A model generated the notes under the pieces. It ran no database searches. It had not been told where the DNA came from and saw nothing but the letters and a program-made list of their open reading frames with translations. The position numbers and the translations under genes are program-made. 64,000 nucleotides of DNA, from assembly GCF_001182745.1 (NCBI RefSeq), contig NZ_LN868938.1, positions 2,480,001 through 2,544,000 of the forward strand. Reading direction: 5' to 3'. The DNA comes from Nocardia farcinica (lineage in GTDB: Bacteria; Actinomycetota; Actinomycetes; Mycobacteriales; Mycobacteriaceae). Below are positions 1 through 9,861 of this stretch, one piece after another; position 1 is the first letter of the stretch; every line of letters begins with the position of its first letter.

Positions 1-32
1 GCGGCGCTGATCGTGGACACAGTCTTGGACAT
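1..32 (-). CDS. 5' end of a leftward gene, cut by the window edge
   Basis: Only the first ten or so codons are present, reading M-S-K-T-V-S-T-I-S-A-A leftwards out of the window. A strong ribosome binding site (GGAGAGGAGGACC) sits directly upstream of the ATG, which is the main reason to call it. It is divergent from the defence genes that follow. No function can be given. Confidence 0.5.
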   Translation of the reverse strand, partial: MSKTVSTISA

Positions 33-102
33 GGTCCTCCTCTCCGGTCCGATTGCTCCACCCTGCTGCATCTGTGAGCAAAAATCAACTGCCGAAGACG
101 TA

Positions 103-132
103 TTGACATTGCTTTCATAGAAAGCATACGGT
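103..132 (+). promoter_or_regulatory. Probable promoter with a palindromic operator
   Basis: TTGACA at 103-108 is followed 16-18 bases later by CATACG/TACGGT, a plausible -35/-10 pair for the rightward genes. The spacer is filled by a perfect inverted repeat, TGCTTTC-ATA-GAAAGCA (110-126), where a dimeric repressor would block RNA polymerase. The assignment rests on sequence pattern only. The DGQHR protein downstream resembles DndB, a known transcriptional repressor of dnd genes, so autoregulation is possible but not shown. Confidence 0.5.
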
Positions 133-209
133 GTCAAAGCAACGACGCCCACCGTGGTTGGTGGCCTCCACGGCGGCCGCGACCACTCTCGACTCTCCGG
201 GGGAATCCC

Positions 210-575
210 ATGCTCACCACTCGCACACTCGCTTCCGTGCTCGCGCTCGGTGCCGCCGCCGCGATCGTCGCGGCGCCCACGGCCACCGCCGCTCCGTCGT
301 CGGGATCCGCCGGCGGCTCGTCGTCGAGCGGATGCGGTCCCCGCTCCGGCTCGGACCATCTCTTCCTCGCCGAATCGCACTACGACGACGAGTCCTGTGG
401 CGTGCAGGACGCCGCGATCCAGCTCGCGCACAGCAGCTGCCGCTGGCTCGACGCACACGGCGGCACCGCCCGCAACCGGATCACGCTCGCCGAAGAGCTC
501 AGCGACACCGTCGACTACCCGTACCTCTTCGTGCGCGCCGCCACCCTCGCCTACTGCCCGCGCTACGCGCGCTGA
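210..575 (+). CDS. Small secreted DUF732-like protein
   Basis: This 121-residue protein has an N-terminal signal peptide (hydrophobic stretch followed by A-x-A at about residues 20-28). The mature part is Cys-containing and ends in the Tyr-Cys-Pro motif common in mycobacterial and nocardial DUF732 proteins. These are small exported proteins of unknown role. A GGGGGAA ribosome binding site precedes the ATG. The gene lies 13 bases before the DGQHR gene, so both probably share the upstream promoter. That linkage may be accidental, since DUF732 proteins are not known defence components. Confidence 0.65.
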   Translation: MLTTRTLASVLALGAAAAIVAAPTATAAPSSGSAGGSSSSGCGPRSGSDHLFLAESHYDDESCGVQDAAIQLAHSSCRWLDAHGGTARNRITLAEELSDTVDYPYLFVRAATLAYCPRYAR

Positions 576-588
576 ACCAGGAGCCATC

Positions 589-1824
589 ATGTCCAGCAAC
601 CACATCGGCCTGCGTGAACACGACGGCCTCGACCAGGCGCTGGCCGCGGCGTCCGCCGACGCCGCAGCCTCGGGCGCACGAGTCTTCCCCTGCACGGTGT
701 TCCGCCAGGGCAGGCGCACGATGATCTCGACGTCTTTCCCGTACGCGTTCCTCGCCCGCCAGGTCGTCGCGGAATCGGTGGACAAGGGCGGCGATCCGGC
801 CAACACCACCAATCGCCCGCTGATGACCGACCACGTGCGCAACATCAATACCTATGTGAGAGAGAACCGCGAGGACTACATCCTGCCGCCGGTGACGCTC
901 AATGCCCGGCAGCTGCCCGCCCTGCACTTGCCGCGCGGCAACTTCAAGAACCGGCTCGGCTTCATGGTCATCGGCGACGAGGTCCGCTTCTACGTCACCG
1001 ATGGCCAGCACCGCATCACCGCGATCCGCGGGCACGGCTCCGGCCGCTCGGCGATCCCGAGCCTGGTCGACCTCGACGACGGTTTCGAAGACGACAGTCT
1101 CGCGGTGCTGATCGTGGTGGAGGAGGACCTCAAGCGCATCCACCAGGACTTCGCCGACGCCGCGCAGACCAAACAGATCCCCGCGAGCCTGCTCGCCGTC
1201 TACAACACCCGCGAACCGGTCAACGGCGTCCTCGCCGACCTGGTCGAACGCACTCGCTTCTTCCGGGGGCGGGTGGATGCCACCTCCAAGACGCTGCCGA
1301 AGGCGTCGCAGGCGGTGTTCCTGCTGAACCAGGTGCGCCAGTTCGTCAAGGAGCTGCTTTTCGCCGACTACGCCCTGTCCGAGGATTCGGTGGCCCGGCA
1401 GAGTTCGCGGCTGATCGGCGACAAGCAGGCCAGGGACGAGCTGGTCGAGGACGCGATCGTCCTCGTCGAGACGCTGTCCGAGCACATGGATCCGTGGCGG
1501 GAGATCTGTTCGCTGCCCACCAGTGGCGGCCCGGCCAACCGGGTGGCGGACTTCCGCCAGCGCTATATCAACATGACCGCCACCGGCCTGGTGGTCATCG
1601 GCCGGGTCGCCTACGAGATCCGCAAGAGTACTGATCTCGCGTGGCGGCAGGACGCCTACAAGCGCTTGGCCACCGAGATCGATTGGCGCAGAGATGCCCT
1701 GATCTGGAGAGGCAGCATCGTGTCGCCGGACGGGAAGATCAGCACCCAGCGCGGGCCGGTGCGCGAGGCCGCCGACCGCGTCAAGCGACAGCTCGGCCTG
1801 GCCACCAGCGGACAGCCCGGCTGA
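589..1824 (+). CDS. DGQHR-domain protein (DndB-like)
   Basis: This 411-residue protein has the signature Asp-Gly-Gln-His-Arg at residues 138-142, in the context YVTDGQHRITAI. The signature defines the DndB/DGQHR family. In phosphorothioation (Dnd) islands DndB is a DNA-binding repressor that tunes expression of the modification genes. The rest of the protein fits the family: a substrate-like N-terminal half and a helical C-terminal half. No dndC, dndD or dndE gene is present, so sulfur modification is not implied. It stands first in a co-directional row with the helicase and methyltransferase and is best seen as their regulator or sensor. The start is supported by AGGAG seven bases upstream. 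Confidence 0.8.
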   Translation: MSSNHIGLREHDGLDQALAAASADAAASGARVFPCTVFRQGRRTMISTSFPYAFLARQVVAESVDKGGDPANTTNRPLMTDHVRNINTYVRENREDYILPPVTLNARQLPALHLPRGNFKNRLGFMVIGDEVRFYVTDGQHRITAIRGHGSGRSAIPSLVDLDDGFEDDSLAVLIVVEEDLKRIHQDFADAAQTKQIPASLLAVYNTREPVNGVLADLVERTRFFRGRVDATSKTLPKASQAVFLLNQVRQFVKELLFADYALSEDSVARQSSRLIGDKQARDELVEDAIVLVETLSEHMDPWREICSLPTSGGPANRVADFRQRYINMTATGLVVIGRVAYEIRKSTDLAWRQDAYKRLATEIDWRRDALIWRGSIVSPDGKISTQRGPVREAADRVKRQLGLATSGQPG

Positions 1825-2310
1825 GCGGGTGCCCGGCCGGGCGCGGCGCGGCCGGATGAGGTCGATCGGCTGGTCGCCGCGCCGAGCGGGCTGTACCTGG
1901 TGGAACTGAAGGCCTGGCACGGTGAGGTCGTCGCCACGAAGCGCGGGTGACTGCCGACCGATGCGGCGGGCGAACGTATCCAGCACGGCCGTCCGGTGCA
2001 GGTGACCTGGCACAAGTGCGGCGCGCTCGCCCGCCTGCTGGATCGGTTGGGCGAGCAGGTCTACATCCGCCCGCTCGTCGCGTTCTCCCGGCAGGGGCTG
2101 CGCCTGTTCCTCCCCGGCGGCGAGCTGCGTTGTGTGGTACCCGTCGACGCGCTCGTCAACCGGCTGTCCCGCCCGTCCCACAACGTCCGGGACCGGATGC
2201 CCGCCGAGCGCGTCGCACGGATCGCCACGGCGCTCGAGAACGCCGGAATCGTCGCACACGACGGTCCCAGCCCGCAGAATGAACCGACGGGGGGAGCCGA
2301 CGGCCGATAG
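1825..2310 (+). pseudogene. NERD (nuclease-related) domain remnant with an in-frame stop
   Basis: The frame just after the DGQHR stop encodes DEVDRLVAAPSGLYLVELKA, which matches the core of NERD domains (acidic residue, then E-x-K, then W-x-G). It ends at a TGA at 1948-1950. The same frame then continues for 120 residues that look like the rest of a NERD module as found at the front of PglW-type kinases and NERD helicases. No start codon precedes the motif and the N-terminal part is missing. This looks like a decayed gene that once stood between the DGQHR and helicase genes. An intact short protein from an internal start at about 1996 is possible but would lack the catalytic motif. Confidence 0.65.
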
Positions 2311-2383
2311 GGGAAACATGTCGATCCCCCCGCACGGTACTAAGTTGATCTGTTCGACCGTCCAGAGACCAGGAGCAGCCTCG

Positions 2384-5266
2384 ATGACCTCCGCGCACCC
2401 CCGTGCCGACCTCAACGTCGCCCCCGGCTCGATCGTCGTGGTCCGCGACGAGGAATGGCTGGTGACCTCCGCGGAACAGGGTTCCGATGGCTGGCTGCTT
2501 CGGGTGCGCGGGCTCTCCGAACTGGTGGCCGACACCACGGCCACCTTCTACTCGTCCCTGGACGACATCGAGGTGCAGGACCCGGCGGCCGCCGAGATCG
2601 TGCCCGACGGTTCCTCCGGCTACCGCGATTCCCGCCTGTGGCTGGAGGCGCTGCTGCGCAAGACCCCGTTCCCCTACGGGGACCAGACGCTCACCGTGTC
2701 GACCCGGATGCTGGCCGACTCGCTGGGCTACCAGCGGGCCGCGGTGGCCAAGGCACTCGACCCGCGACTCATCCGCCCGCGCATCCTGCTCGCCGACGCG
2801 GTCGGTCTGGGGAAGACACTCGAGATCGGCATGATCCTGTCCGAGCTCGTGCGCCGTGGCCGCGGCGAGCGCATTCTCATCGTGACGCCGCGGCACGTGC
2901 TCGAACAGATGCAGCACGAGCTGTGGTGCCGCTTCGCGCTGCCGTTCGTGCGGCTCGACTCCGCGGGCATTCAGAAGGTGCGCCAGAAACTCCCTGCCAC
3001 GCGTAACCCGTTCACCTACTACAAGCGCGCCATCATCTCCATCGATACCCTCAAGAGCCCTCGCTACAAAGCGCACCTCGAGCGCCAGCACTGGGACGCC
3101 GTGGTGATCGACGAGTCCCACAACCTCACCAATGTCGGCACCCAGAACAACGAGCTCGCCCGCGTGCTGGCCCCCAACACCGAGGCGCTGATCCTCGCCT
3201 CGGCCACGCCCCACAACGGCCGTGCGGAGTCCTTCTCCGAGCTGTTACGCCTGCTCGACCCGACCGCGGTGGCCCCGGACGGCTCGTTCGAGAAAACCGA
3301 TGTGCAGACGCTGCTGATCCGCAGGCACCGGCATCACGACGAGGTCGCCGCCGAGGTGGGCAGCGACTGGGCCGAGCGCGCCGAGCCCGTGCACCGTCTC
3401 GTGCAGCCCTCCGCCGCCGAAGACGCGGTGGCCCGCGAACTGTCGCAGGTGTGGCTGCATCCGGCATCCGGCTCGTCCCCCTACTCCGGGGAGACCAAGG
3501 CGCTGTTCCCGTGGACGCTGGCCAAGGCGTTCCTGTCCTCCCCCGCCGCGTTGCGCGAGTCCATCGACCAGCGCCGCGCCAAGCTCACCGAGGGCGGACC
3601 GCGCACCCCGGAGGAGCGCGCCGAACTGGCCGCGCTGGACACCCTTTCCGATCTCAACGACAAGGCGTTCACCGAGGCGGCGGGCAAACAGGCGGCCCTG
3701 GTGCAGCGTTTGCGGGAGATCGGGGTCGGCCCGAAGTCCGACATGCGCGCGGTGGTCTTCGCCGAACGCATCGCGACTCTGAAGTGGCTGACCGAGCTCC
3801 TGCCACCCGCCCTGGGACTGAAGCCCGAGAACGTCGTGATGCTGCACGGCGGCCTCTCCGATGTGGAGCAGCAGGAGATCGTCGACAGTTTCAAACTGGA
3901 GACCTCGCCGATCCGCGTGCTCGTCACCGGCGATGTCGCCTCCGAGGGCGTCAACCTGCACGCCCAGTGCCACCACCTCATCCACTACGACATCCCGTGG
4001 TCGCTGATCCGCATCGAGCAGCGCAACGGCCGCATCGACCGGTACGGCCAGCGCCGCCCACCGGTCATCTCCTCGCTGATCCTCGAGCCCTCCGACCCCG
4101 ACTTCTCCGGTGACCTGCGGGTGCTCTCGCGGCTGCTGGAGAAGGAGAACGAAGCGCACTCGGCGCTCGGTGACGTCGCCTCCTTGATGGGTAAGCACAG
4201 TGTGGGCGAAGAGGAATCGGCGATCCGGGACGTGCTGGCCCGCAAATCCACCCTCGACGAACAGGTACGTTCGATCGACGAGATCCTCGGCGGCGAGGAC
4301 ATCGATGCGTTCTTCGCCCAGCTCGACATGCTCGACGACGAGACCCCGGAGCTGCCCGAACTCCCCCATCAGAGCCTCTACCCCGACGACATCACCTTCC
4401 TCGACGAGGCATTGCGAGCCGCCTTCGACGACGTCCCGCACGCCGATCCCGCCGCGGGCGGCGTCGGCTGGACCGTCCACGCCAACCACAGCATCGCCGA
4501 GCTGGTCCCGCCACGCGACCTGCGCCAGCGTCTGAACCAGCTACCGCAGAACTACCTGCAGCACGGTCGGGTCTTGGAACGCCTCAAGCTCGCCACCTCA
4601 CCCCAGGTCGGCGACGCCCAGTTGCGCGCCGCCAAACAGGGCAAGGGCGTGAACGGAACCACCTGGCCGGAGGCGCATTTCCTCGGCCCCCTGCACCCGG
4701 TGCTCGACTGGGCCTGCGACCGCGCGCTGAGCGCACTCGGCCGCAATCAGGTGTTCGCCATCCGCGGCGCCCTGCCCGCGCCCACCGTACTGCTGATGGG
4801 CACCCTCATGAACCGCCGCGGCCAGCTGGTCTCCCGCGTCTTCGCCACGGTCGTGTTCCCTGCCCCGCAGAATCCCGCGTTCTCCCTGGTGGAAACCCAT
4901 CAGGATCTCGACTTCCTGCTCACCGACACGGGTTTGCGGCCCGGCACCGCCAATCCCGGCCCGCTCGACGACATCGAAGAGCTGCGCCCGCTCATCCCGC
5001 TCGCCGTCGAGCAGGCGGCCCAGTCGATGAAGATCATTCTCGACCAGCAGGAAAGCACGGCCACCGAGCGTCTGCGGGCGTGGCGCCGCCGCGCCGACCG
5101 ATGGTATGCCGCCGCCGAGCAGCTCGAGCTGTTCGGCAGCCAGAAGTCCAAGGTGGACAAGCTGTCTCGCCGCATCGCCGAAGAGCAGCGGCTGGCCGAA
5201 TCTCTCGCCCCCACCCAGCAGTTGGTGCGCCCGCTGCTGGTGATCGTCCCGGAAAAGGATCGGTGA
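2384..5266 (+). CDS. SNF2-type DEAD/DEAH helicase (DrmD-like)
   Basis: This 960-residue superfamily 2 ATPase has Walker A GLGKT at 141-145 (LLADAVGLGKT), motif II DESH at 243-246 and motif III SATPHN. Its C-terminal RecA lobe carries VLVTGDVASEGVNL and RIEQRNGRIDRYGQ, the SNF2/RapA pattern. A long C-terminal region follows. The size and type fit DrmD, the SNF2 helicase specific to class 1 DISARM, and similar helicases beside PglX-like methylases. It probably translocates on DNA to help discriminate or restrict foreign DNA. AGGAGCAGCCTCG precedes the chosen ATG; upstream ATGs in frame belong to the NERD remnant. The methyltransferase starts three bases after its stop, so the two are translationally coupled. 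Confidence 0.85.
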   Translation: MTSAHPRADLNVAPGSIVVVRDEEWLVTSAEQGSDGWLLRVRGLSELVADTTATFYSSLDDIEVQDPAAAEIVPDGSSGYRDSRLWLEALLRKTPFPYGDQTLTVSTRMLADSLGYQRAAVAKALDPRLIRPRILLADAVGLGKTLEIGMILSELVRRGRGERILIVTPRHVLEQMQHELWCRFALPFVRLDSAGIQKVRQKLPATRNPFTYYKRAIISIDTLKSPRYKAHLERQHWDAVVIDESHNLTNVGTQNNELARVLAPNTEALILASATPHNGRAESFSELLRLLDPTAVAPDGSFEKTDVQTLLIRRHRHHDEVAAEVGSDWAERAEPVHRLVQPSAAEDAVARELSQVWLHPASGSSPYSGETKALFPWTLAKAFLSSPAALRESIDQRRAKLTEGGPRTPEERAELAALDTLSDLNDKAFTEAAGKQAALVQRLREIGVGPKSDMRAVVFAERIATLKWLTELLPPALGLKPENVVMLHGGLSDVEQQEIVDSFKLETSPIRVLVTGDVASEGVNLHAQCHHLIHYDIPWSLIRIEQRNGRIDRYGQRRPPVISSLILEPSDPDFSGDLRVLSRLLEKENEAHSALGDVASLMGKHSVGEEESAIRDVLARKSTLDEQVRSIDEILGGEDIDAFFAQLDMLDDETPELPELPHQSLYPDDITFLDEALRAAFDDVPHADPAAGGVGWTVHANHSIAELVPPRDLRQRLNQLPQNYLQHGRVLERLKLATSPQVGDAQLRAAKQGKGVNGTTWPEAHFLGPLHPVLDWACDRALSALGRNQVFAIRGALPAPTVLLMGTLMNRRGQLVSRVFATVVFPAPQNPAFSLVETHQDLDFLLTDTGLRPGTANPGPLDDIEELRPLIPLAVEQAAQSMKIILDQQESTATERLRAWRRRADRWYAAAEQLELFGSQKSKVDKLSRRIAEEQRLAESLAPTQQLVRPLLVIVPEKDR

Positions 5267-5268
5267 CC

Positions 5269-8200
5269 ATGCCTTCTTTCGACTCCATCGTCGTCGGCGA
5301 GGACTGGATCAGCGAGCACTACTTCACCACCGATTCGGTGAAGGAGTCCTTCCACGGCAAGGTCACGGAACTGCGCAAGGCCTGGGACGCCGAGGCCAAG
5401 GAGGGCCGCCCCACCGTGCGAAGCGCCCTGCTGGCCGCCGCCCGCGACCTGCAGACCGGCCTCGCCGGCCTCACCGAGAACCCCGAGGCCGCCCCCAAGG
5501 TACACGCCCTGGTCCGCACCGTCTTCGGCTACGACGGCGAACTCACCCCCTTCACCGCCGAACGCGCCGGCACCGACCTCCACATCCCCGACGCCCAGCT
5601 CCCCGGCACCGACAGCGTCCTGTTCCTGCAAGCCCAGCCCGTCGACACCCTCGAAACCCTCCTCGACCCGGAGACGGGCCACCTCCTCATCCCCGCGATC
5701 GAAGACGGCAAACCTCTCGAGTCCGTCTCCAAAGCCGTATCCGCCGCCTTCCGCTCCGACACCCCACCCGCCTTCGTCGTCGTGCAGGCGGGCCAGTGGC
5801 ACCTGCTCGCCGAGGCCGAACGCTGGGCCGAGGGCCGCTACCTCGCCGTCGACCTGCTCGTCGTCGTCGAACGCCGCCACGAGGCCCGCGGCGGCGAAAT
5901 CGACCGCGCCGCAGCCATCTTCGGACACCACGCCCTGAAACCCGACGCCGACGGGAACATCTGGTGGACCGGCGTGCTGGAGGACTCGGTCAAGCACACC
6001 GTCGGCGTCTCCAAGGACTTGCGCGAAGGCATCCGCCTGTCCATCGAGATCATCGCCAACGAGGTCGTGCGCCGCCGCCGCGAACAAGGCCTGACGATGG
6101 ACGGCGTCGACGCCAACGAACTCGCGAAGCACTCACTGCGGTTCCTGTATCGAATCCTGTTCCTGCTGTATGCCGAGGCATCCCCGGAATTGCAGGTGCT
6201 GCCCATCGGCGCCGCCGAATACGAGGAGGGCTACGGCCTCGACCGCCTCCGCGAACTCACCCTCACCGAACTCGTCTCCCACCGCGCCCGCACCGGCACC
6301 CACCTCTACGAGTCGCTGAAGAAACTCTTCGATCTCGTGGACAAGGGCCACACCCCCGCCGCTCGGGAGAACGTCACCGACGACCCCGCCCCCGGCCTGG
6401 AGTTCAACCCCCTCCGCGCCGACCTGTTCTCCCCCCGAGCCACCGCTCTCATCGACGAAGTCGGCCTCGGCAACGAAGCCACCCAGCAGGTCCTCGAACA
6501 CCTGCTGCTCACCAAGGAGAGCAAGTCCCGTAAGGGCGCCGACCGCGGCTTCATCAGCTACGCCGAACTCGGCATCAATCAACTCGGCGCGGTGTACGAG
6601 GGGCTGATGTCCTACACCGGCTTCTTCGCCGAAGAAGACCTGTATGAAGTCGCCAAGAACGGTGACCCGGAGAAGGGCTCCTGGGTGGTCCCGGTGGACC
6701 GTGCCGACCACCTCTCCGAATCCGACTTCGTGCGCAAGGAAGACCCCGACACGCACGAACTCAAGCCGGTGGTCCACCGCAAGGGCACCTTCGTCTTCCG
6801 CCTCGCCGGCCGCGAACGCCAGCAGTCCGCCTCGTACTACACCCCGGAGGTGTTGACGAAATTCGTGGTCTCCCAGGCGTTGGAAGAGCTGCTCGATCAG
6901 GACGACCAGCGGACCACACCCGAGGAAATCCTCCAGTTCACCATCTGCGAGCCCGCCCTCGGCTCCGGTGCGTTCGCCATCGAAGCGGTGCGGCAGCTCG
7001 CGGCCGAGTACTTGAAACGCAAACAGGAAGACCTCGGCGAACTCATCCCCGCCGACAGGTACCCCGTCGAGTTGCAGAAGGTGAAGGCGCACATCGCCCT
7101 TCACCAGGTCTACGGCGTCGACCTGAACGCCACCGCCGTCGAACTCGCCGAAATCTCCCTGTGGCTCGACACCATGGTCGCCGGTTTGCAGGCCCCGTGG
7201 TTCGGCCTGCACCTGCGGCGCGGCAACTCCCTCATCGGAGCTCGACGGGCGGTGTACCAGCCCAGCCAGCTCGCGAAGAAGGCGTGGTTGAAGGCCGTGC
7301 CGACGGATGTGCCGCTCGGTGCCGAAATCGGCGCGGGAATCCACCACTTCCTGTTGCCCGCCGAGGGGTGGGGGGCGGTGGTCGATACCGCCGAGGCGAA
7401 GACGTATGCGCCGGAGAAGCGGGAAGAGCTGCGGCTGTGGCGGAACGAGGTTCGGAAGTCGCCGTCGAAGACCATCGTCAACCGGCTCGCCGGATTGGCG
7501 CAGCGGGTGGAGACGTTGTGGGAGTTGACGCTGCGACGGCTGACCATTGCGGAGTCGGCGATTCGGCGGGATCTGCATCTGTGGGGTGGGGACGCGGTAG
7601 AGCCCGGCCCCGCCGTCACCCGGGAACAGATCGAGGCGGTGCTGCACGACGAGAACGGCGCCTATCGACGGCTGCGACGGGCGATGGACGCATGGTGCGC
7701 GTTGTGGTCGTGGCCCGTCACCACCGAGGTACCTGCGCCTGACTGGGATCAGTGGGTCGGCGGGCTCGAAGCAGTGCTCGGCGTGCAACCGAAGGCCGGG
7801 AAGTTCGAGAAGCACGGGCAGATCAGCATCGCGGGCGATCTGAGCTGGTATGACCTCGACATCGCCGAGGATACCGACCGCACCTTCGCCCAAGCGCAGC
7901 CCATCGACACCGCCCTGCGGTCGTACCCCTGGCTGGAAGTCGCCGCCCGGATCGCCGGCGAGCAGGGGTTCCTGCACTGGGAGCTGGATTTCGCGCCGGT
8001 GTTCGAGGAGAAGGGCGGGTTCGACCTGCAGGTTGGTAATCCGCCCTGGGTGCGGCCGGACTGGGATGAAGCCGCGGTATTGGCCGACTTCGATCCGTGG
8101 TGGCAGTTGGCGCACAAGCCGTCGGAGGGGGTGAAAAGGGAGAAGCTCGCCGAGGCGATGGGGTCCGATGTGGTTCGGGCGGTGTATCTGAATGAGCGGG

Positions 8201-9861
8201 CCAAGCAGGCGGGGCAAAGTGCGCATCTGGGGTCGGGGGTCGATCGACCGGTGCTCGCCGGTCTACAGCCAGACTCATACCGCTGCTTCATGGATCGGAC
8301 TTGGCGCTCGAGCGCATCGGGCGGGATCGTCTCGCTGATCCATCCCGAAAGCCATTTCACCGAAGCCCGCGCGAGCACACTCCGCCGCGAGTGCTACCAC
8401 CGCCTCCGCCGACACTGGCAGTTTCGCAATGAACTCAAGGTCTTCGGGGAAATCAACCACACTCGCCTTTTCGGCGTGCACGTCTACGGCGGCAACGCAC
8501 CAGTCCGCTTCCTGCAAGCCGCTGCCATCTACCAGCCCGAGGTGGTGACCCGCTCCCTGGGGCACGACTCCAGCGGTGCCGCTCCCGGCGTCAAGGACGC
8601 GGATGGCCGGTGGGATGTGCGTCCGCACGCCGAACGCATCATCGAGGTCACCGAAGACGACCTCACTGGTTGGGCACACCTGATCGACGAACCCGGAACA
8701 CCGGCAACCGAAGCCCGCATGCTGTACCCGGTGAACCGCGCCAGCGCCGAAGTACTGGAGAAGATCGCCGCCGCCCCCCGCCTCTCCGAAATCGGCTTCC
8801 AATGGACCGCAGGCTGGCATGAATCCGCCGACCGCAAGCTCGGCTACTTCGAGTCCCGCTCAGCCATCCCTGCCCGTTGGTCCGACGTCATCCTGCAAGG
8901 CCCCCACCTCACCGTCGCCACCCCGCTCTACCAGCAGGGCAACCCGAGCATGCGCAGCAACGTGGACTACTCACCACTCGATCTGGAATCCCTGCCCGAA
9001 GATTTCATCCCCCGCACGAACTACCAGGTGGCACGGCCAGAGGCTGAGTATCAGACTGCCTATCCACGTTGGAACGGCGAGCCGAGCTCGAACTTCTACC
9101 GCCTGGCCTGGCGCGAGATGTGTGACACCGCCACCGTCAGGACACTGCAGTCAGCGATGCTGCCGCCCGGACCGACGCACGTCCACGCTGTTCATAGCTT
9201 CACAACCGCCGGCGACAACCGCCGATTGACGGTAATCGCCGGTATAAGCCACTCCCTCATTGCTGACTTCATGATCAAAGTCATCGGAAACGCTCACATC
9301 AACGCGTCAACATGGCTCCAGCTTCCCTGCCCAATAGGTCACCCACTCGAAGAAAACTTGACCCTCCGGACACTACGCCTCAATTGCCAGGTAGCTCAAT
9401 TCTCGAGCCTGTGGAGTGAGTTGTATCGCGACGCATGGAAACATGATTCATGGTCATCGTATGATTCCAACGGTATTCTCGCCCCGATCGGTCGAATCGA
9501 TGAGAGGTGGGCATCCACCACACCACTCCGCTCAGCGATTGCCCGGCGACAAGCCTTGATCGAGATCGACGCAATCGTCGCCGTCATGCTCGGAATCACC
9601 GCCGAAGAACTCCTCACCATCTACCGCACCCAATTCCCCGTCCTCCAGCGCTACGAACGCGAGGCCCGCTACGACGCCAACGGCCGCCAACTCCCGACCA
9701 AGGTCGCTTCCGAACTCCGGAAGGACCCCACTCTCGGCCGCACCGACATCACCGTCGACGGCATCACCTACGCCGCCCCCTTCACCGGCGTAGACCGCGA
9801 ACGCGACATGCTGCTGGCCCACGAACACTTCACGGCGATCGCCGCAAGGGCGGCCCGATGA
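5269..9861 (+). CDS. Large N6-adenine DNA methyltransferase (DrmMI/PglX-like)
   Basis: This 1,530-residue protein has the SAM-binding motif I in EPALGSGAFAIEA near residue 561 and the catalytic Asn-Pro-Pro-Trp motif at about residue 924 (GNPPWVRPDWDE). The wide separation and great length fit the Eco57I/PglX/DrmMI class of gamma-type adenine methylases rather than a stand-alone methylase. The C-terminal 500 residues should hold target recognition. It would mark host DNA so that the neighbouring helicases spare it. No clear nuclease motif was found. An in-frame GTG six bases upstream is an alternative start. The segment at about 9230-9500 is visibly AT-richer than the rest, which suggests exchange of the target-recognition region. 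darT overlaps its stop (ATGA). Confidence 0.88.
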   Translation: MPSFDSIVVGEDWISEHYFTTDSVKESFHGKVTELRKAWDAEAKEGRPTVRSALLAAARDLQTGLAGLTENPEAAPKVHALVRTVFGYDGELTPFTAERAGTDLHIPDAQLPGTDSVLFLQAQPVDTLETLLDPETGHLLIPAIEDGKPLESVSKAVSAAFRSDTPPAFVVVQAGQWHLLAEAERWAEGRYLAVDLLVVVERRHEARGGEIDRAAAIFGHHALKPDADGNIWWTGVLEDSVKHTVGVSKDLREGIRLSIEIIANEVVRRRREQGLTMDGVDANELAKHSLRFLYRILFLLYAEASPELQVLPIGAAEYEEGYGLDRLRELTLTELVSHRARTGTHLYESLKKLFDLVDKGHTPAARENVTDDPAPGLEFNPLRADLFSPRATALIDEVGLGNEATQQVLEHLLLTKESKSRKGADRGFISYAELGINQLGAVYEGLMSYTGFFAEEDLYEVAKNGDPEKGSWVVPVDRADHLSESDFVRKEDPDTHELKPVVHRKGTFVFRLAGRERQQSASYYTPEVLTKFVVSQALEELLDQDDQRTTPEEILQFTICEPALGSGAFAIEAVRQLAAEYLKRKQEDLGELIPADRYPVELQKVKAHIALHQVYGVDLNATAVELAEISLWLDTMVAGLQAPWFGLHLRRGNSLIGARRAVYQPSQLAKKAWLKAVPTDVPLGAEIGAGIHHFLLPAEGWGAVVDTAEAKTYAPEKREELRLWRNEVRKSPSKTIVNRLAGLAQRVETLWELTLRRLTIAESAIRRDLHLWGGDAVEPGPAVTREQIEAVLHDENGAYRRLRRAMDAWCALWSWPVTTEVPAPDWDQWVGGLEAVLGVQPKAGKFEKHGQISIAGDLSWYDLDIAEDTDRTFAQAQPIDTALRSYPWLEVAARIAGEQGFLHWELDFAPVFEEKGGFDLQVGNPPWVRPDWDEAAVLADFDPWWQLAHKPSEGVKREKLAEAMGSDVVRAVYLNERAKQAGQSAHLGSGVDRPVLAGLQPDSYRCFMDRTWRSSASGGIVSLIHPESHFTEARASTLRRECYHRLRRHWQFRNELKVFGEINHTRLFGVHVYGGNAPVRFLQAAAIYQPEVVTRSLGHDSSGAAPGVKDADGRWDVRPHAERIIEVTEDDLTGWAHLIDEPGTPATEARMLYPVNRASAEVLEKIAAAPRLSEIGFQWTAGWHESADRKLGYFESRSAIPARWSDVILQGPHLTVATPLYQQGNPSMRSNVDYSPLDLESLPEDFIPRTNYQVARPEAEYQTAYPRWNGEPSSNFYRLAWREMCDTATVRTLQSAMLPPGPTHVHAVHSFTTAGDNRRLTVIAGISHSLIADFMIKVIGNAHINASTWLQLPCPIGHPLEENLTLRTLRLNCQVAQFSSLWSELYRDAWKHDSWSSYDSNGILAPIGRIDERWASTTPLRSAIARRQALIEIDAIVAVMLGITAEELLTIYRTQFPVLQRYEREARYDANGRQLPTKVASELRKDPTLGRTDITVDGITYAAPFTGVDRERDMLLAHEHFTAIAARAAR

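Noticed and set aside
589..1824. Complete Dnd phosphorothioation system
   Set aside because: Only a DndB-like protein is present; no cysteine desulfurase or dndC, dndD or dndE gene was found in the window.
499..2544. Long reverse-strand open frame opposite the DGQHR gene
   Set aside because: It is Arg/Gly/His-rich with no family resemblance and mirrors the codon pattern of the real forward gene.
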